Part shown: positions 1 to 5,736 of the stretch, piece after piece
How positions within the stretch are numbered: position 1 is the stretch's first letter
Layout of the letters: every line of letters begins with the position of its first letter
Source: Pseudomonadota bacterium
GTDB lineage: Bacteria > Pseudomonadota > Gammaproteobacteria > Acidiferrobacterales > Sulfurifustaceae
Length of the DNA stretch: 5,736 bases
NCBI GenBank assembly: GCA_020354085.1
Contig: CP070641.1
Span: 588,393-594,128 of the forward strand
Direction of reading: 5' to 3'
Position numbers and translations under genes: made by a program
Notes under the pieces: generated by a model
What the model saw: only the letters and a program-made list of their open reading frames with translations
Databases searched by the model: none
What the model was told of the DNA's origin: nothing

Positions 1-1
1 C

Positions 2-736
2 GGCCGCACAAAGGGAAAAGTCGCGCTATTCGCCACCTGTTACGGTAACTACAACGAACCGCACATCGGTGAGGATTTGATAAAGGTGTTCGAACACAAT
101 GGCATTCCCGTTACGATCGCGGAGCAAGAACAATGCTGCGGCATGCCCAAGCTCGAACTCGGCGACCTGGAGGCCGTCGCGCGCGCTAAGGACAAGAACG
201 TTGAATCGCTCGCGAAGTTAGTTGAAGCGGGTTGGGATATCGTGGCCCCGGTTCCGTCCTGCGTCCTAATGTTCAAGCAGGAACTACCGTTGATGTTCCC
301 TGATGATCCCCTGGTGCAGAAGATAAAGAACGCCATCTTCGATCCGTTTGAATACCTTATGCTGCGCCACAAAGAAGGCCTGCTAAAGACTGAATTCAAA
401 TCCAAGCTTGGCAAAGTGGCCTACCATGTACCCTGCCATCTGCGTGTGCAGAACATCGGCCTCAAGACGAAGGAGATGTTATCTCTGGTTCCCGGTACCG
501 AGATCGACACCATTGAGCGCTGTTCGGGTCATGACGGTACCTACGCTGTCAAAAGCGAGTATCACAAGATTTCAATGAAAATCGGGCGCCCGGTGTTCAA
601 TCGTGTGAAACAGGCCGAGGCGGATCATTACTCGAGTGATTGCCCGATGGCCGGGCATCAAATCGAAAACGGTCTGGGCCGCGACAAAGCGCCGGAACAC
701 CCGATGACATTGCTGCGCATCGCGTACGGCCTTTAG
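2..736 (+). CDS. GlpC/HdrB-like iron-sulfur protein with two CCG modules (5' end missing)
   Basis: The reading frame is open from base 2 to the TAG at 734-736, giving 244 residues with no start in the window, so the N-terminus lies upstream. Two cysteine-rich (CCG, heterodisulfide-reductase-type) modules are visible. Module 1 has Cys13 (FATCYGNY), Cys45-Cys46-Gly (QCCGMP) and Cys87 (VPSCVLMF). Module 2 has Cys145 (HVPCHLR), Cys174-Ser175-Gly (RCSGHDGTY) and Cys214 (SDCPMAGHQI). In this family such cysteines bind Fe-S clusters that pass electrons between a donor and a quinone or thiol substrate. GlpC is about 396 residues with N-terminal ferredoxin motifs, so roughly 150 residues, probably including those motifs, are outside. 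The DUF3501 gene begins 51 bases downstream. That pairing points to the rubrerythrin/Fe-S/DUF3501 gene set rather than to glycerol-3-phosphate or lactate oxidation. The exact substrate is unknown. The family call is secure; the function is inferred. Confidence 0.88.
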   Translation, partial: GRTKGKVALFATCYGNYNEPHIGEDLIKVFEHNGIPVTIAEQEQCCGMPKLELGDLEAVARAKDKNVESLAKLVEAGWDIVAPVPSCVLMFKQELPLMFPDDPLVQKIKNAIFDPFEYLMLRHKEGLLKTEFKSKLGKVAYHVPCHLRVQNIGLKTKEMLSLVPGTEIDTIERCSGHDGTYAVKSEYHKISMKIGRPVFNRVKQAEADHYSSDCPMAGHQIENGLGRDKAPEHPMTLLRIAYGL

Positions 737-740
737 CGAA

Positions 741-778
741 GGTCGTCGACCGTGAACGGTACCGCGCACGCTCGCGAG
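741..778. repeat. cluster of short palindromes between the Fe-S gene and the DUF3501 gene
   Basis: The 51-base gap holds several small dyads: GGTCG-T-CGACC at 741-751, ACCG-TGAA-CGGT at 749-760, CGGTACCG at 757-764 and CTCGCGAG at 771-778. The first three overlap, so they would be alternative rather than simultaneous structures. No T-run follows, so this is not a Rho-independent terminator. The gap could hold an intercistronic mRNA hairpin or a protein-binding dyad, but in GC-rich DNA such short palindromes can also arise by chance. The repeats are directly visible; any function is a guess. Confidence 0.35.
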
Positions 779-781
779 GGA
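776..781 (+). promoter_or_regulatory. ribosome binding site that fixes the DUF3501 start
   Basis: GAGGGA lies six bases before the ATG at 788. It favours that ATG over the in-frame GTG at 752, which would add 12 residues and has no purine-rich site at a suitable distance. The site overlaps the end of the CTCGCGAG palindrome, so pairing there could partly mask it. Confidence 0.7.
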
Positions 782-787
782 ACTCGA

Positions 788-1375
788 ATGCAAAAACTTA
801 CTCGTGCCGACATTTTCTCGTTGGAGAAATACGCCGAGATACGGTCCAAGTATCGGGCGGAGGTAATGGCGCACAAGAAGAATCGGCAGGTGCAGGTCGG
901 ACCGAATGCGACGCTTTATTTCGAAGACCGTATCACCATGCAGTACCAGATTCAGGAAATGCTGCGGGTCGAGCGGATCTTTGAAGCAAGCGGTATCAAC
1001 GAAGAATTAGAAGCCTACAATCCGCTGATTCCCGACGGGAGCAACTGGAAGGCAACATTCATGATCGAATTTCTCGACGTCGAAGAGCGACGTGTGGCGC
1101 TTCAGCGCCTACGGGGGATTGAAAACAGCGTGTGGGTGCAGGTCGCGGGATTTGATCGTGTGCACGCGATCGCCGACGAGGACTTAGAGCGCGAGGATGA
1201 CACCAAGACCTCATCGGTTCACTTCTTGCGTTTCGAGTTGACACCCGACATGGTCAAGGCCGTCAAGAAGGGTGCCGCCATCGCGGCAGGCATCGACCAT
1301 CCGCACTACCACCACGAGATCGCGGCGATTCCTCAAGTGGTGCGCGATTCGTTGGCGGACGATCTAGCAACCTAG
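788..1375 (+). CDS. DUF3501 family protein
   Basis: This is a complete 195-residue protein starting at ATG 788, chosen because of the Shine-Dalgarno GAGGGA six bases upstream. The start (MQKLTRADIFSLEKY) and the segment ITMQYQIQEMLRVERI at about residues 55-70 are what I recall as hallmarks of the DUF3501 family, and the length is normal. No signal peptide or membrane segment is seen, so the protein is probably cytoplasmic. Near the C-terminus, residues 171-177 read HPHYHHE. This dense histidine patch could bind a metal, although that is inference. No biochemical role is established for the family. It recurs next to a CCG-type iron-sulfur protein like the one just upstream, often with rubrerythrin, which suggests a role in electron transfer or peroxide defence. 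The 51-base gap and shared strand suggest co-transcription. The family call is firm; the function is unknown. Confidence 0.87.
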   Translation: MQKLTRADIFSLEKYAEIRSKYRAEVMAHKKNRQVQVGPNATLYFEDRITMQYQIQEMLRVERIFEASGINEELEAYNPLIPDGSNWKATFMIEFLDVEERRVALQRLRGIENSVWVQVAGFDRVHAIADEDLEREDDTKTSSVHFLRFELTPDMVKAVKKGAAIAAGIDHPHYHHEIAAIPQVVRDSLADDLAT

Positions 1376-1391
1376 CTTGTCTCGGTTTTGC

Positions 1392-1420
1392 TCGAACACC
1401 GAAGCGCGCTAGGGTATACT
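1392..1420 (+). promoter_or_regulatory. possible sigma-70 promoter for the CNP1-like-parE-parC unit
   Basis: TATACT at 1415-1420 matches the -10 consensus TATAAT in five of six positions. The best -35 candidate at 17-base spacing is TCGAAC (1392-1397), a weak 3/6 match. TTGCTC at 1388-1393 looks better at its start but is 21 bases away. No TG extension precedes the -10. Transcription would start near 1426-1428, only a few bases before the GTG at 1431. The site lies in the 55-base gap between the DUF3501 stop and the next gene, a natural place for a new transcription unit. The -10 is convincing by eye and the -35 is not. Confidence 0.45.
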
Positions 1421-1426
1421 GCGCGC
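1404..1426. repeat. GCGCGC inverted repeat flanking the -10 box
   Basis: GCGCGC at 1404-1409 recurs at 1421-1426. Because the hexamer is self-complementary, the copies form both a direct and an inverted repeat around an 11-base loop that contains TATACT. A TCGGT/ACCGA pair (1382-1386 and 1398-1402) lies just upstream. No T-run follows, so a terminator for the DUF3501 gene is not supported. The repeat could be an operator or a chance product of GC-rich sequence. Confidence 0.25.
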
Positions 1427-1430
1427 CGAC

Positions 1431-1976
1431 GTGAGACAAAACGCCTCTGCGCTTAAAGTTCAGCTAGACTTTCTTACCGCCCGCCGCCCGGCGGCCTTCC
1501 TCTGTCTCCTCTTCGCGATGGTTTGGCACGCGACGGCGACCGCCGTGGAGGATGAGCCGTGGCGCGAGGTGCAGGTCGCGATTCCGAAATTCCCGCAAGA
1601 CTCGGATCTATTGCGCATTCCACCGCAGCCAATCGATACGTTTAAAGTTTTTGTCGATGCCAAATCTGTGACTCGCGCAGATGATGGCGTAATGCGTATG
1701 ACGTTTGTGATCGAATCGCCGACCGGTGTGCGCAATGTGGTCTACGATGGAATTCGTTGTGCGACGGCGGAATACAAGACCTACGCGATCGGGACCCCCG
1801 ATAAGCGTATGCAGGAACTATCAAAGGCGCGCTGGCAGGTAATCGGGCCGATCGCGCCGAACAACTATCGGCGCCATCTCTTCCAGACACTTGTCTGCCG
1901 CAAGCTGCCTATACCGACGCCCGCTGAGTTTATACAGGGGCTCAAGGGAGCGGAGTACACGGGGTTCGATTCCTAG
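1431..1976 (+). CDS. CNP1-like family exported protein
   Basis: This is a 181-residue protein starting at GTG 1431. An in-frame stop at 1410-1412 limits upstream choices, and the next ATG (1518) would remove the signal peptide, so GTG is preferred although no Shine-Dalgarno sequence is visible. Residues 18-38 form a signal peptide: Arg-Arg, then a hydrophobic stretch (AAFLCLLFAMVW), then a likely cleavage after ATATA. Cys25 has no lipobox, so a periplasmic soluble protein is more likely than a lipoprotein. The mature part, with EDEPWREVQVAIPKFPQDSDL, FFVD-like FKVFVDAKSV, and YDGIRCATAEYKTYAIG, fits the CNP1-like family named after a cryptic neisserial protein. Cys110 and Cys156 could form a disulfide. 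The function of the family is not known. It sits 24 bases before parE and probably shares its transcript, without implying a shared job. Confidence 0.83.
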   Translation: MRQNASALKVQLDFLTARRPAAFLCLLFAMVWHATATAVEDEPWREVQVAIPKFPQDSDLLRIPPQPIDTFKVFVDAKSVTRADDGVMRMTFVIESPTGVRNVVYDGIRCATAEYKTYAIGTPDKRMQELSKARWQVIGPIAPNNYRRHLFQTLVCRKLPIPTPAEFIQGLKGAEYTGFDS

Positions 1977-2000
1977 GCTTTCTAAGCACCTGACTACCCG

Positions 2001-3887
2001 ATGACAGCGATCTACGACGCCTCCGCCATTGAGGTCCTGACCGGCCTCGAACCGGTGCGCAAGCGCCCGGGGATGTATACCGACACCCAGCGGCCGAATC
2101 ACTTGGCGCAAGAGGTTATCGACAATTCCGTCGATGAGGCGATCGCTGGCCATGCCAAGCGAATCGATGTGGTGCTGTACGACGATGGTTCATTGGCCGT
2201 TACCGACGACGGGCGCGGCATGCCTGTCGACAAGCACAAGACTGAAAAGGTCTCCGGCGTCGAGGTGATCCTTACGCGCCTGCACGCGGGCGGGAAGTTC
2301 TCCAATAAGAACTACACATTCTCTGGCGGGCTGCATGGCGTCGGCGTCTCGGTGGTCAACGCGCTTTCCAAGAAACTGGAGGTGTGGGTCAAGCGCGGCG
2401 GCAAGGAGTATCACATGTCGTTTGCCGACGGGCAGAAGATGACCGAGCTAAAGGCCAAAGGAGCAGCGCGTGGGTCGGGCACCACTGTGCATTTCTGGGC
2501 TGATGAAAAATTCTTTGATTCCCCAAAATTCCACGTCCCACGCCTCAAACATGTGCTGCGCGCCAAGGCCGTGCTATGCCCCGGGCTCAAGATCAGTTTC
2601 GAGGACGAGTCTGACAAGAAGAACAACGAAAGTTGGTACTACGAAGACGGCTTGCGCGATTACCTGGCAACCGAGCTGGGCAAGACGGAACATGTGCCGG
2701 AATCACCTTTTGTTGGCCACTTCAAGAGCGACGAAGGAGAAATCGACTGGGCGATCGTCTGGGCACCGGATGCGGATGAACCCATTCTCGAAAGCTACGT
2801 AAACCTGATCCCAACAGCGCAAGACGGCACGCACGTCAACGGATTCCGCCAGGGTCTAACGGACGCGCTGCGCGACTTCTGCGAGTTTCGCAGTCTGTTG
2901 CCGCGCGGCGTGAAGCTCGCGCCCGAGGATGTCTGGGGCAAGACATGCTATGTCTTGTCCTTAAAGTTGCGCGACCCACAGTTCTCTGGCCAAACCAAGG
3001 AGCGTCTAACCTCGCGCGAGGCGGCGAGCTTTGTCGGTGGTGTCACCAAGGACGCCTTTGCCGTTTGGCTTGCGCAGCATGTAACGGATGCCGAGCGCAT
3101 TGCCAACATCGCGATCGAGTCGGCGCAGGAGCGCATGCGCGTCGCCAAGAAGGTCGAGCGCAAGAAGGTCGGGACCGGGCCGGCGCTGCCGGGCAAGCTT
3201 GCGGATTGCCTGTCAACGGATCTCACCATGACCGAGCTGTTCCTGGTGGAAGGCGATTCGGCTGGCGGGTCTGCCAAGCAGGCGCGCAACAAGGAACATC
3301 AGGCCATCATGCCGCTACGCGGCAAGATCCTGAATACTTGGGAAGTCGATCCCGCTCATGTGCTGGGCTCGCAGGAAGTACACGATATCGCCGTCGCGCT
3401 TGGCGTCGATCCGGGTTCGAGCAACCTCGATGGCCTGCGTTACGGCAAGGTCTGTATTCTTGCCGATGCTGATTCCGACGGCGCGCACATCGCTACGCTG
3501 TTGTGCGCGCTGTTCGTGAAGCACTTTAAACCGCTGGTCGCTGCGGGGCACGTGTACGTCGCGATGCCGCCGCTATTTCGTATTGACGTGGGCCAGCAGG
3601 TTCACTACGCCCTCGATCCGGAAGAGCGCAAGGCGATCCTCGAGCGTATCAATAAGGAGAACCCGCGCGCCAAGCCGGCGACCACCCGCTTCAAGGGATT
3701 GGGTGAAATGAATCCACTACAACTGCGCGAGACCGTGATGGATCCCAATACGCGCCGCTTGGTGCAACTCGAAATCAAGACAGGCGACAGCACACAGAGG
3801 GTTATGGACATGATGCTCGCCAAGAAGCGCGCGGCCGACCGCAAGGAATGGCTGGAGAAGAACGGCAATAGGGCGGAGATCGCGTAA
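2001..3887 (+). CDS. parE: DNA topoisomerase IV subunit B
   Basis: This is the ATPase and TOPRIM subunit of topoisomerase IV, which with ParC unlinks replicated chromosomes and relaxes supercoils. The 628 residues match the usual gammaproteobacterial ParE length (E. coli about 630) and lack the large insert of proteobacterial GyrB. The GHKL ATPase domain (about 1-205) shows Glu38 and Asn42 (QEVIDNSVDEA), Asp69 (DDGRGMP), GGKFSNKNY at about 97-105 and GGLHGVGVS at about 109-117. The transducer domain carries Gln331 and Lys333 (QTKERL). TOPRIM has Glu417 (LVEGDSAGGSA) and the metal-binding DADSD at 489-493. The C-terminal RFKGLGEMNPLQLRE motif starts at 563. Ser457 and Glu459, which match E. 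coli resistance positions S458 and E460, are wild type. The ATG at 2001 has no clear Shine-Dalgarno sequence, but it gives the family's normal N-terminus. parC follows after 12 bases, as expected for an operon. Confidence 0.97.
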   Translation: MTAIYDASAIEVLTGLEPVRKRPGMYTDTQRPNHLAQEVIDNSVDEAIAGHAKRIDVVLYDDGSLAVTDDGRGMPVDKHKTEKVSGVEVILTRLHAGGKFSNKNYTFSGGLHGVGVSVVNALSKKLEVWVKRGGKEYHMSFADGQKMTELKAKGAARGSGTTVHFWADEKFFDSPKFHVPRLKHVLRAKAVLCPGLKISFEDESDKKNNESWYYEDGLRDYLATELGKTEHVPESPFVGHFKSDEGEIDWAIVWAPDADEPILESYVNLIPTAQDGTHVNGFRQGLTDALRDFCEFRSLLPRGVKLAPEDVWGKTCYVLSLKLRDPQFSGQTKERLTSREAASFVGGVTKDAFAVWLAQHVTDAERIANIAIESAQERMRVAKKVERKKVGTGPALPGKLADCLSTDLTMTELFLVEGDSAGGSAKQARNKEHQAIMPLRGKILNTWEVDPAHVLGSQEVHDIAVALGVDPGSSNLDGLRYGKVCILADADSDGAHIATLLCALFVKHFKPLVAAGHVYVAMPPLFRIDVGQQVHYALDPEERKAILERINKENPRAKPATTRFKGLGEMNPLQLRETVMDPNTRRLVQLEIKTGDSTQRVMDMMLAKKRAADRKEWLEKNGNRAEIA

Positions 3888-3888
3888 G

Positions 3889-3893
3889 TAGGG
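3889..3893 (+). promoter_or_regulatory. weak ribosome binding site of parC
   Basis: TAGGG begins two bases after the parE stop codon and lies six bases before the ATG at 3900. It supports that start over the in-frame GTG at 4002, which would give a ParC N-terminus close to the E. coli length. With a 12-base intergenic gap, translation of parC is probably coupled to that of parE. Confidence 0.5.
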
Positions 3894-3899
3894 TTTACC

Positions 3900-5736
3900 A
3901 TGGCCAAGAGAACAACGAGCAAGCGAAAGGGTGCCGTTAGAGCCGCCCGACCCAAGCGCGGTAAGGGCGCACCGATCGAGGCGCGTCCGCGCGCGGCGAG
4001 CGTGGAGCGACTGCCGCTCGCGACGTTTACCGAAAAGGCCTATCTCGATTACTCGATGTATGTGGTGCTCGACCGCGCCTTGCCGAGCATCACCGACGGT
4101 CTTAAACCGGTGCAGCGCCGTATTGTCTACGCGATGTCGGAGCTGGGTTTGTCGGCCGCGGCCAAGTACAAGAAATCCGCGCGCACGGTGGGTGACGTAC
4201 TCGGTAAATACCATCCGCACGGTGACTCGGCTTGCTACGAGGCCATGGTGCTCATGGCGCAGCCATTCAGCTACCGTTACCCGCTGATCGACGGTCAGGG
4301 CAATTGGGGTTCACCCGATGACCCCAAGAGTTTCGCTGCCATGCGCTACACGGAGTCGCGCTTGACGCCGTTTGCCCAGGTTTTGCTTTCGGAGCTTGAG
4401 CAGGGAACAGTAGATTGGGTACCGAACTTCGACGGTACGCTGGAGGAGCCCAAGCTCATGCCCGCGCGCCTGCCGCATGTGCTGCTCAATGGCACCACAG
4501 GCATTGCGGTCGGTATGGCTACCGATATCCCGCCGCATAATGTGCGTGAAGTGGCGGCGGCCTGCGTCCGGCTGCTAGAGAAACCGGATTCGACGACCGG
4601 CGACCTGATGAAACACATCAAGGGGCCCGACTATCCCACGGAAGCGGAAATCATCACGCCCAAGAGCGAAATCCGCGCCATGTACAACAGTGGCAACGGC
4701 AGCATCCGTGCCCGCGCGCGCTGGACTCGCGAAAACGGCGATATCGTGATTACCGCGCTGCCGCATCAGGTGTCACCGGCCAGAGTATTGGAACAGATCG
4801 CGCAACAGATGCGCGACAAGAAGCTGCCGATGGTCGAGGATCTTCGTGATGAGTCCGATCACGAGGATCCGATTCGCTTGGTGATCGCCCCGCGCAGCGG
4901 GCGTATCGATCCGGTCGAGTTGATGGATCACCTGTTCGCGACCACCGACTTGGAGCGTTCCTATCGGGTCAATCTCAACATGATCGGCCTCGATGGTCGA
5001 CCGCGCGTGTTCAACCTGAAGGACCTGCTCAACGAGTGGCTCAAGTTCCGCATGGTCACGGTGCGCCGGCGGCTGCAACATCGCCTGGACAAGGTCCTGG
5101 CGCGGCTGCACATCCTCGAGGGGCTGCTGATCGCGTACCTGAATCTCGACGAGGTCATTCGCATCATTCGGCGCGAGGACGAACCCAAGCCGGTCCTGAT
5201 GAAGCGTTTCAAGCTTACCGAGATCCAGGCCGAAGCGATCCTGGAAACCAAGTTGCGCCATTTGGCCAGGCTCGAAGAAATGAAGATCAAGGCCGAGCAG
5301 AAGGAACTAGACTTGGAACGCGCCGAGCTCGAAGCGATTCTCAAGAGCGCGGTCAAGCTCAAGCACAAGGTGCGTGATGAAATCATCGAGGATGCCGAGG
5401 AGTTCGGCGACCAGCGCCGCTCGCCGTTGATCGAACGCGAGGAAGCGAAGGCGATTGATATCACGCAACTCCTGCCGACCGAACCGATTACCGTGGTCCT
5501 TTCCGAAAAGGGCTGGGTGCGCGCAGCCAAAGGACACGAGGTGGACCCACGTACGCTCGACTTCAAGACCGGCGACCGCTTCCACCACGCCGCGCGCGGT
5601 CGCAGCAATCAGGTCGCGGTTTTCCTCGATTCCACCGGGCGTTCCTATACGCTACCAGCGCACAAGTTACCGTCGGCGCGCGGTCATGGCGAGCCGTTGG
5701 CGTCCAGCCTCAATCCACCTCCAGGCGCGACGTGGG
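3900..5736 (+). CDS. parC: DNA topoisomerase IV subunit A (3' end missing)
   Basis: This is the DNA breakage-reunion subunit that pairs with ParE. The frame stays open from ATG 3900 to the window end, giving 612 residues; about 150-170 more are expected from the E. coli length of about 752. Catalytic Tyr150 with Arg149 (AAMRYTESRL) corresponds to E. coli Tyr120. The quinolone-determining segment (KYHPHGDSACYEAM) carries Ser110 and Glu114, matching the susceptible residues S80 and E84. Ile202 (NGTTGIAVGMATDIPPHN) is the DNA-bending wedge. The segment RRSPLIEREEAKAID occurs where GyrA would have its QRRGGKG box, so this is ParC and not GyrA. The C-terminal beta-pinwheel begins at about residue 520 and is cut. 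Compared with E. coli there is an extra N-terminal stretch of about 30 residues rich in Lys and Arg. The GTG at 4002 is an alternative start that would remove it. The gene lies 12 bases after parE. Confidence 0.97.
   Translation, partial: MAKRTTSKRKGAVRAARPKRGKGAPIEARPRAASVERLPLATFTEKAYLDYSMYVVLDRALPSITDGLKPVQRRIVYAMSELGLSAAAKYKKSARTVGDVLGKYHPHGDSACYEAMVLMAQPFSYRYPLIDGQGNWGSPDDPKSFAAMRYTESRLTPFAQVLLSELEQGTVDWVPNFDGTLEEPKLMPARLPHVLLNGTTGIAVGMATDIPPHNVREVAAACVRLLEKPDSTTGDLMKHIKGPDYPTEAEIITPKSEIRAMYNSGNGSIRARARWTRENGDIVITALPHQVSPARVLEQIAQQMRDKKLPMVEDLRDESDHEDPIRLVIAPRSGRIDPVELMDHLFATTDLERSYRVNLNMIGLDGRPRVFNLKDLLNEWLKFRMVTVRRRLQHRLDKVLARLHILEGLLIAYLNLDEVIRIIRREDEPKPVLMKRFKLTEIQAEAILETKLRHLARLEEMKIKAEQKELDLERAELEAILKSAVKLKHKVRDEIIEDAEEFGDQRRSPLIEREEAKAIDITQLLPTEPITVVLSEKGWVRAAKGHEVDPRTLDFKTGDRFHHAARGRSNQVAVFLDSTGRSYTLPAHKLPSARGHGEPLASSLNPPPGATW

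Noticed and set aside
640..984. 114-residue plus-strand frame spanning the Fe-S/DUF3501 gap
   Set aside because: It overlaps both conserved genes in another frame, and its Arg- and Ala-rich sequence is typical of a frame-shifted shadow.
1382..1402. TCGGT/ACCGA hairpin after the DUF3501 gene as a terminator
   Set aside because: The stem is only five base pairs with an 11-base loop and no following T-run, so a Rho-independent terminator is not supported.
1931..1936. TATACA as an internal -10 box for parE
   Set aside because: No -35-like hexamer lies 16-18 bases upstream; the nearest candidate (TTGTCT at 1891) is 34 bases away.
1961..1974. GGTTCGATTCC at the end of the CNP1-like gene looks like a tRNA T-loop
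   Set aside because: It is in frame within the coding end (TGFDS). The flanking T-stem has a mismatch, and no matching acceptor, D or anticodon arm is found in the preceding 80 bases.
2001..3887. Possibility that this gene is gyrB
   Set aside because: The length is 628 residues with no GyrB-type insert, the sequence tracks E. coli ParE closely, and parC follows directly.
3717..4220. 167-residue open frame on the minus strand across the parE-parC junction
   Set aside because: It overlaps the conserved C-terminus of ParE and the N-terminus of ParC on the opposite strand, with no ribosome binding site or recognisable domain.
4773..5261. 162-residue open frame on the minus strand
   Set aside because: It also lies opposite the conserved parC core with no credible start signal, and its composition mirrors the reverse complement of the coding strand.
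4961..5608. 215-residue open frame on the minus strand
   Set aside because: It lies wholly inside the well-conserved parC frame, is very rich in Ser and Arg, and matches no recognisable family. It is a shadow of GC-rich codon use.

Overview
The window reads as a piece of proteobacterial chromosome, most likely from a GC-rich gamma- or betaproteobacterium. The two topoisomerase IV subunits align motif by motif with my recollection of E. coli ParE and ParC. The CNP1-like gene belongs to a family known mainly from betaproteobacteria and some gammaproteobacteria. Codon third positions favour G or C throughout. The order or genus cannot be fixed from this sequence. All five genes are on the plus strand and packed tightly, with no RNA gene, mobile element, CRISPR array or foreign-looking stretch seen.

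Bases 2-1375 hold a two-gene unit. First comes the 3' part of a heterodisulfide-reductase/GlpC-like iron-sulfur protein with two CCG-type modules, whose N-terminus lies outside the window. It is followed by a complete DUF3501 protein. This pair is a recurrent partnership, often with a rubrerythrin just upstream, and probably belongs to an uncharacterised redox or oxidative-stress system. This part of the window is the least understood.

Bases 1376-1430 are a short spacer with a good -10 hexamer (TATACT) only about ten bases before the next start codon. Bases 1431-1976 encode a small exported CNP1-like protein with a signal peptide and two cysteines in the mature part. A 24-base gap leads to parE (2001-3887). 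A 12-base gap then leads to parC (3900 to the window end, 3' end missing). These two genes encode the subunits of topoisomerase IV, which decatenates daughter chromosomes. The visible catalytic and quinolone-determining positions are all of wild type.

The clearest oddities are: a strongly basic N-terminal extension of about 30 residues on ParC; loss of one cysteine in the second CCG motif of the iron-sulfur protein; a possible near-leaderless transcript for the CNP1-like gene; and a cluster of palindromes in the gap before the DUF3501 gene. I found no convincing entirely new system here. The region is mostly ordinary housekeeping DNA beside one poorly characterised redox pair.
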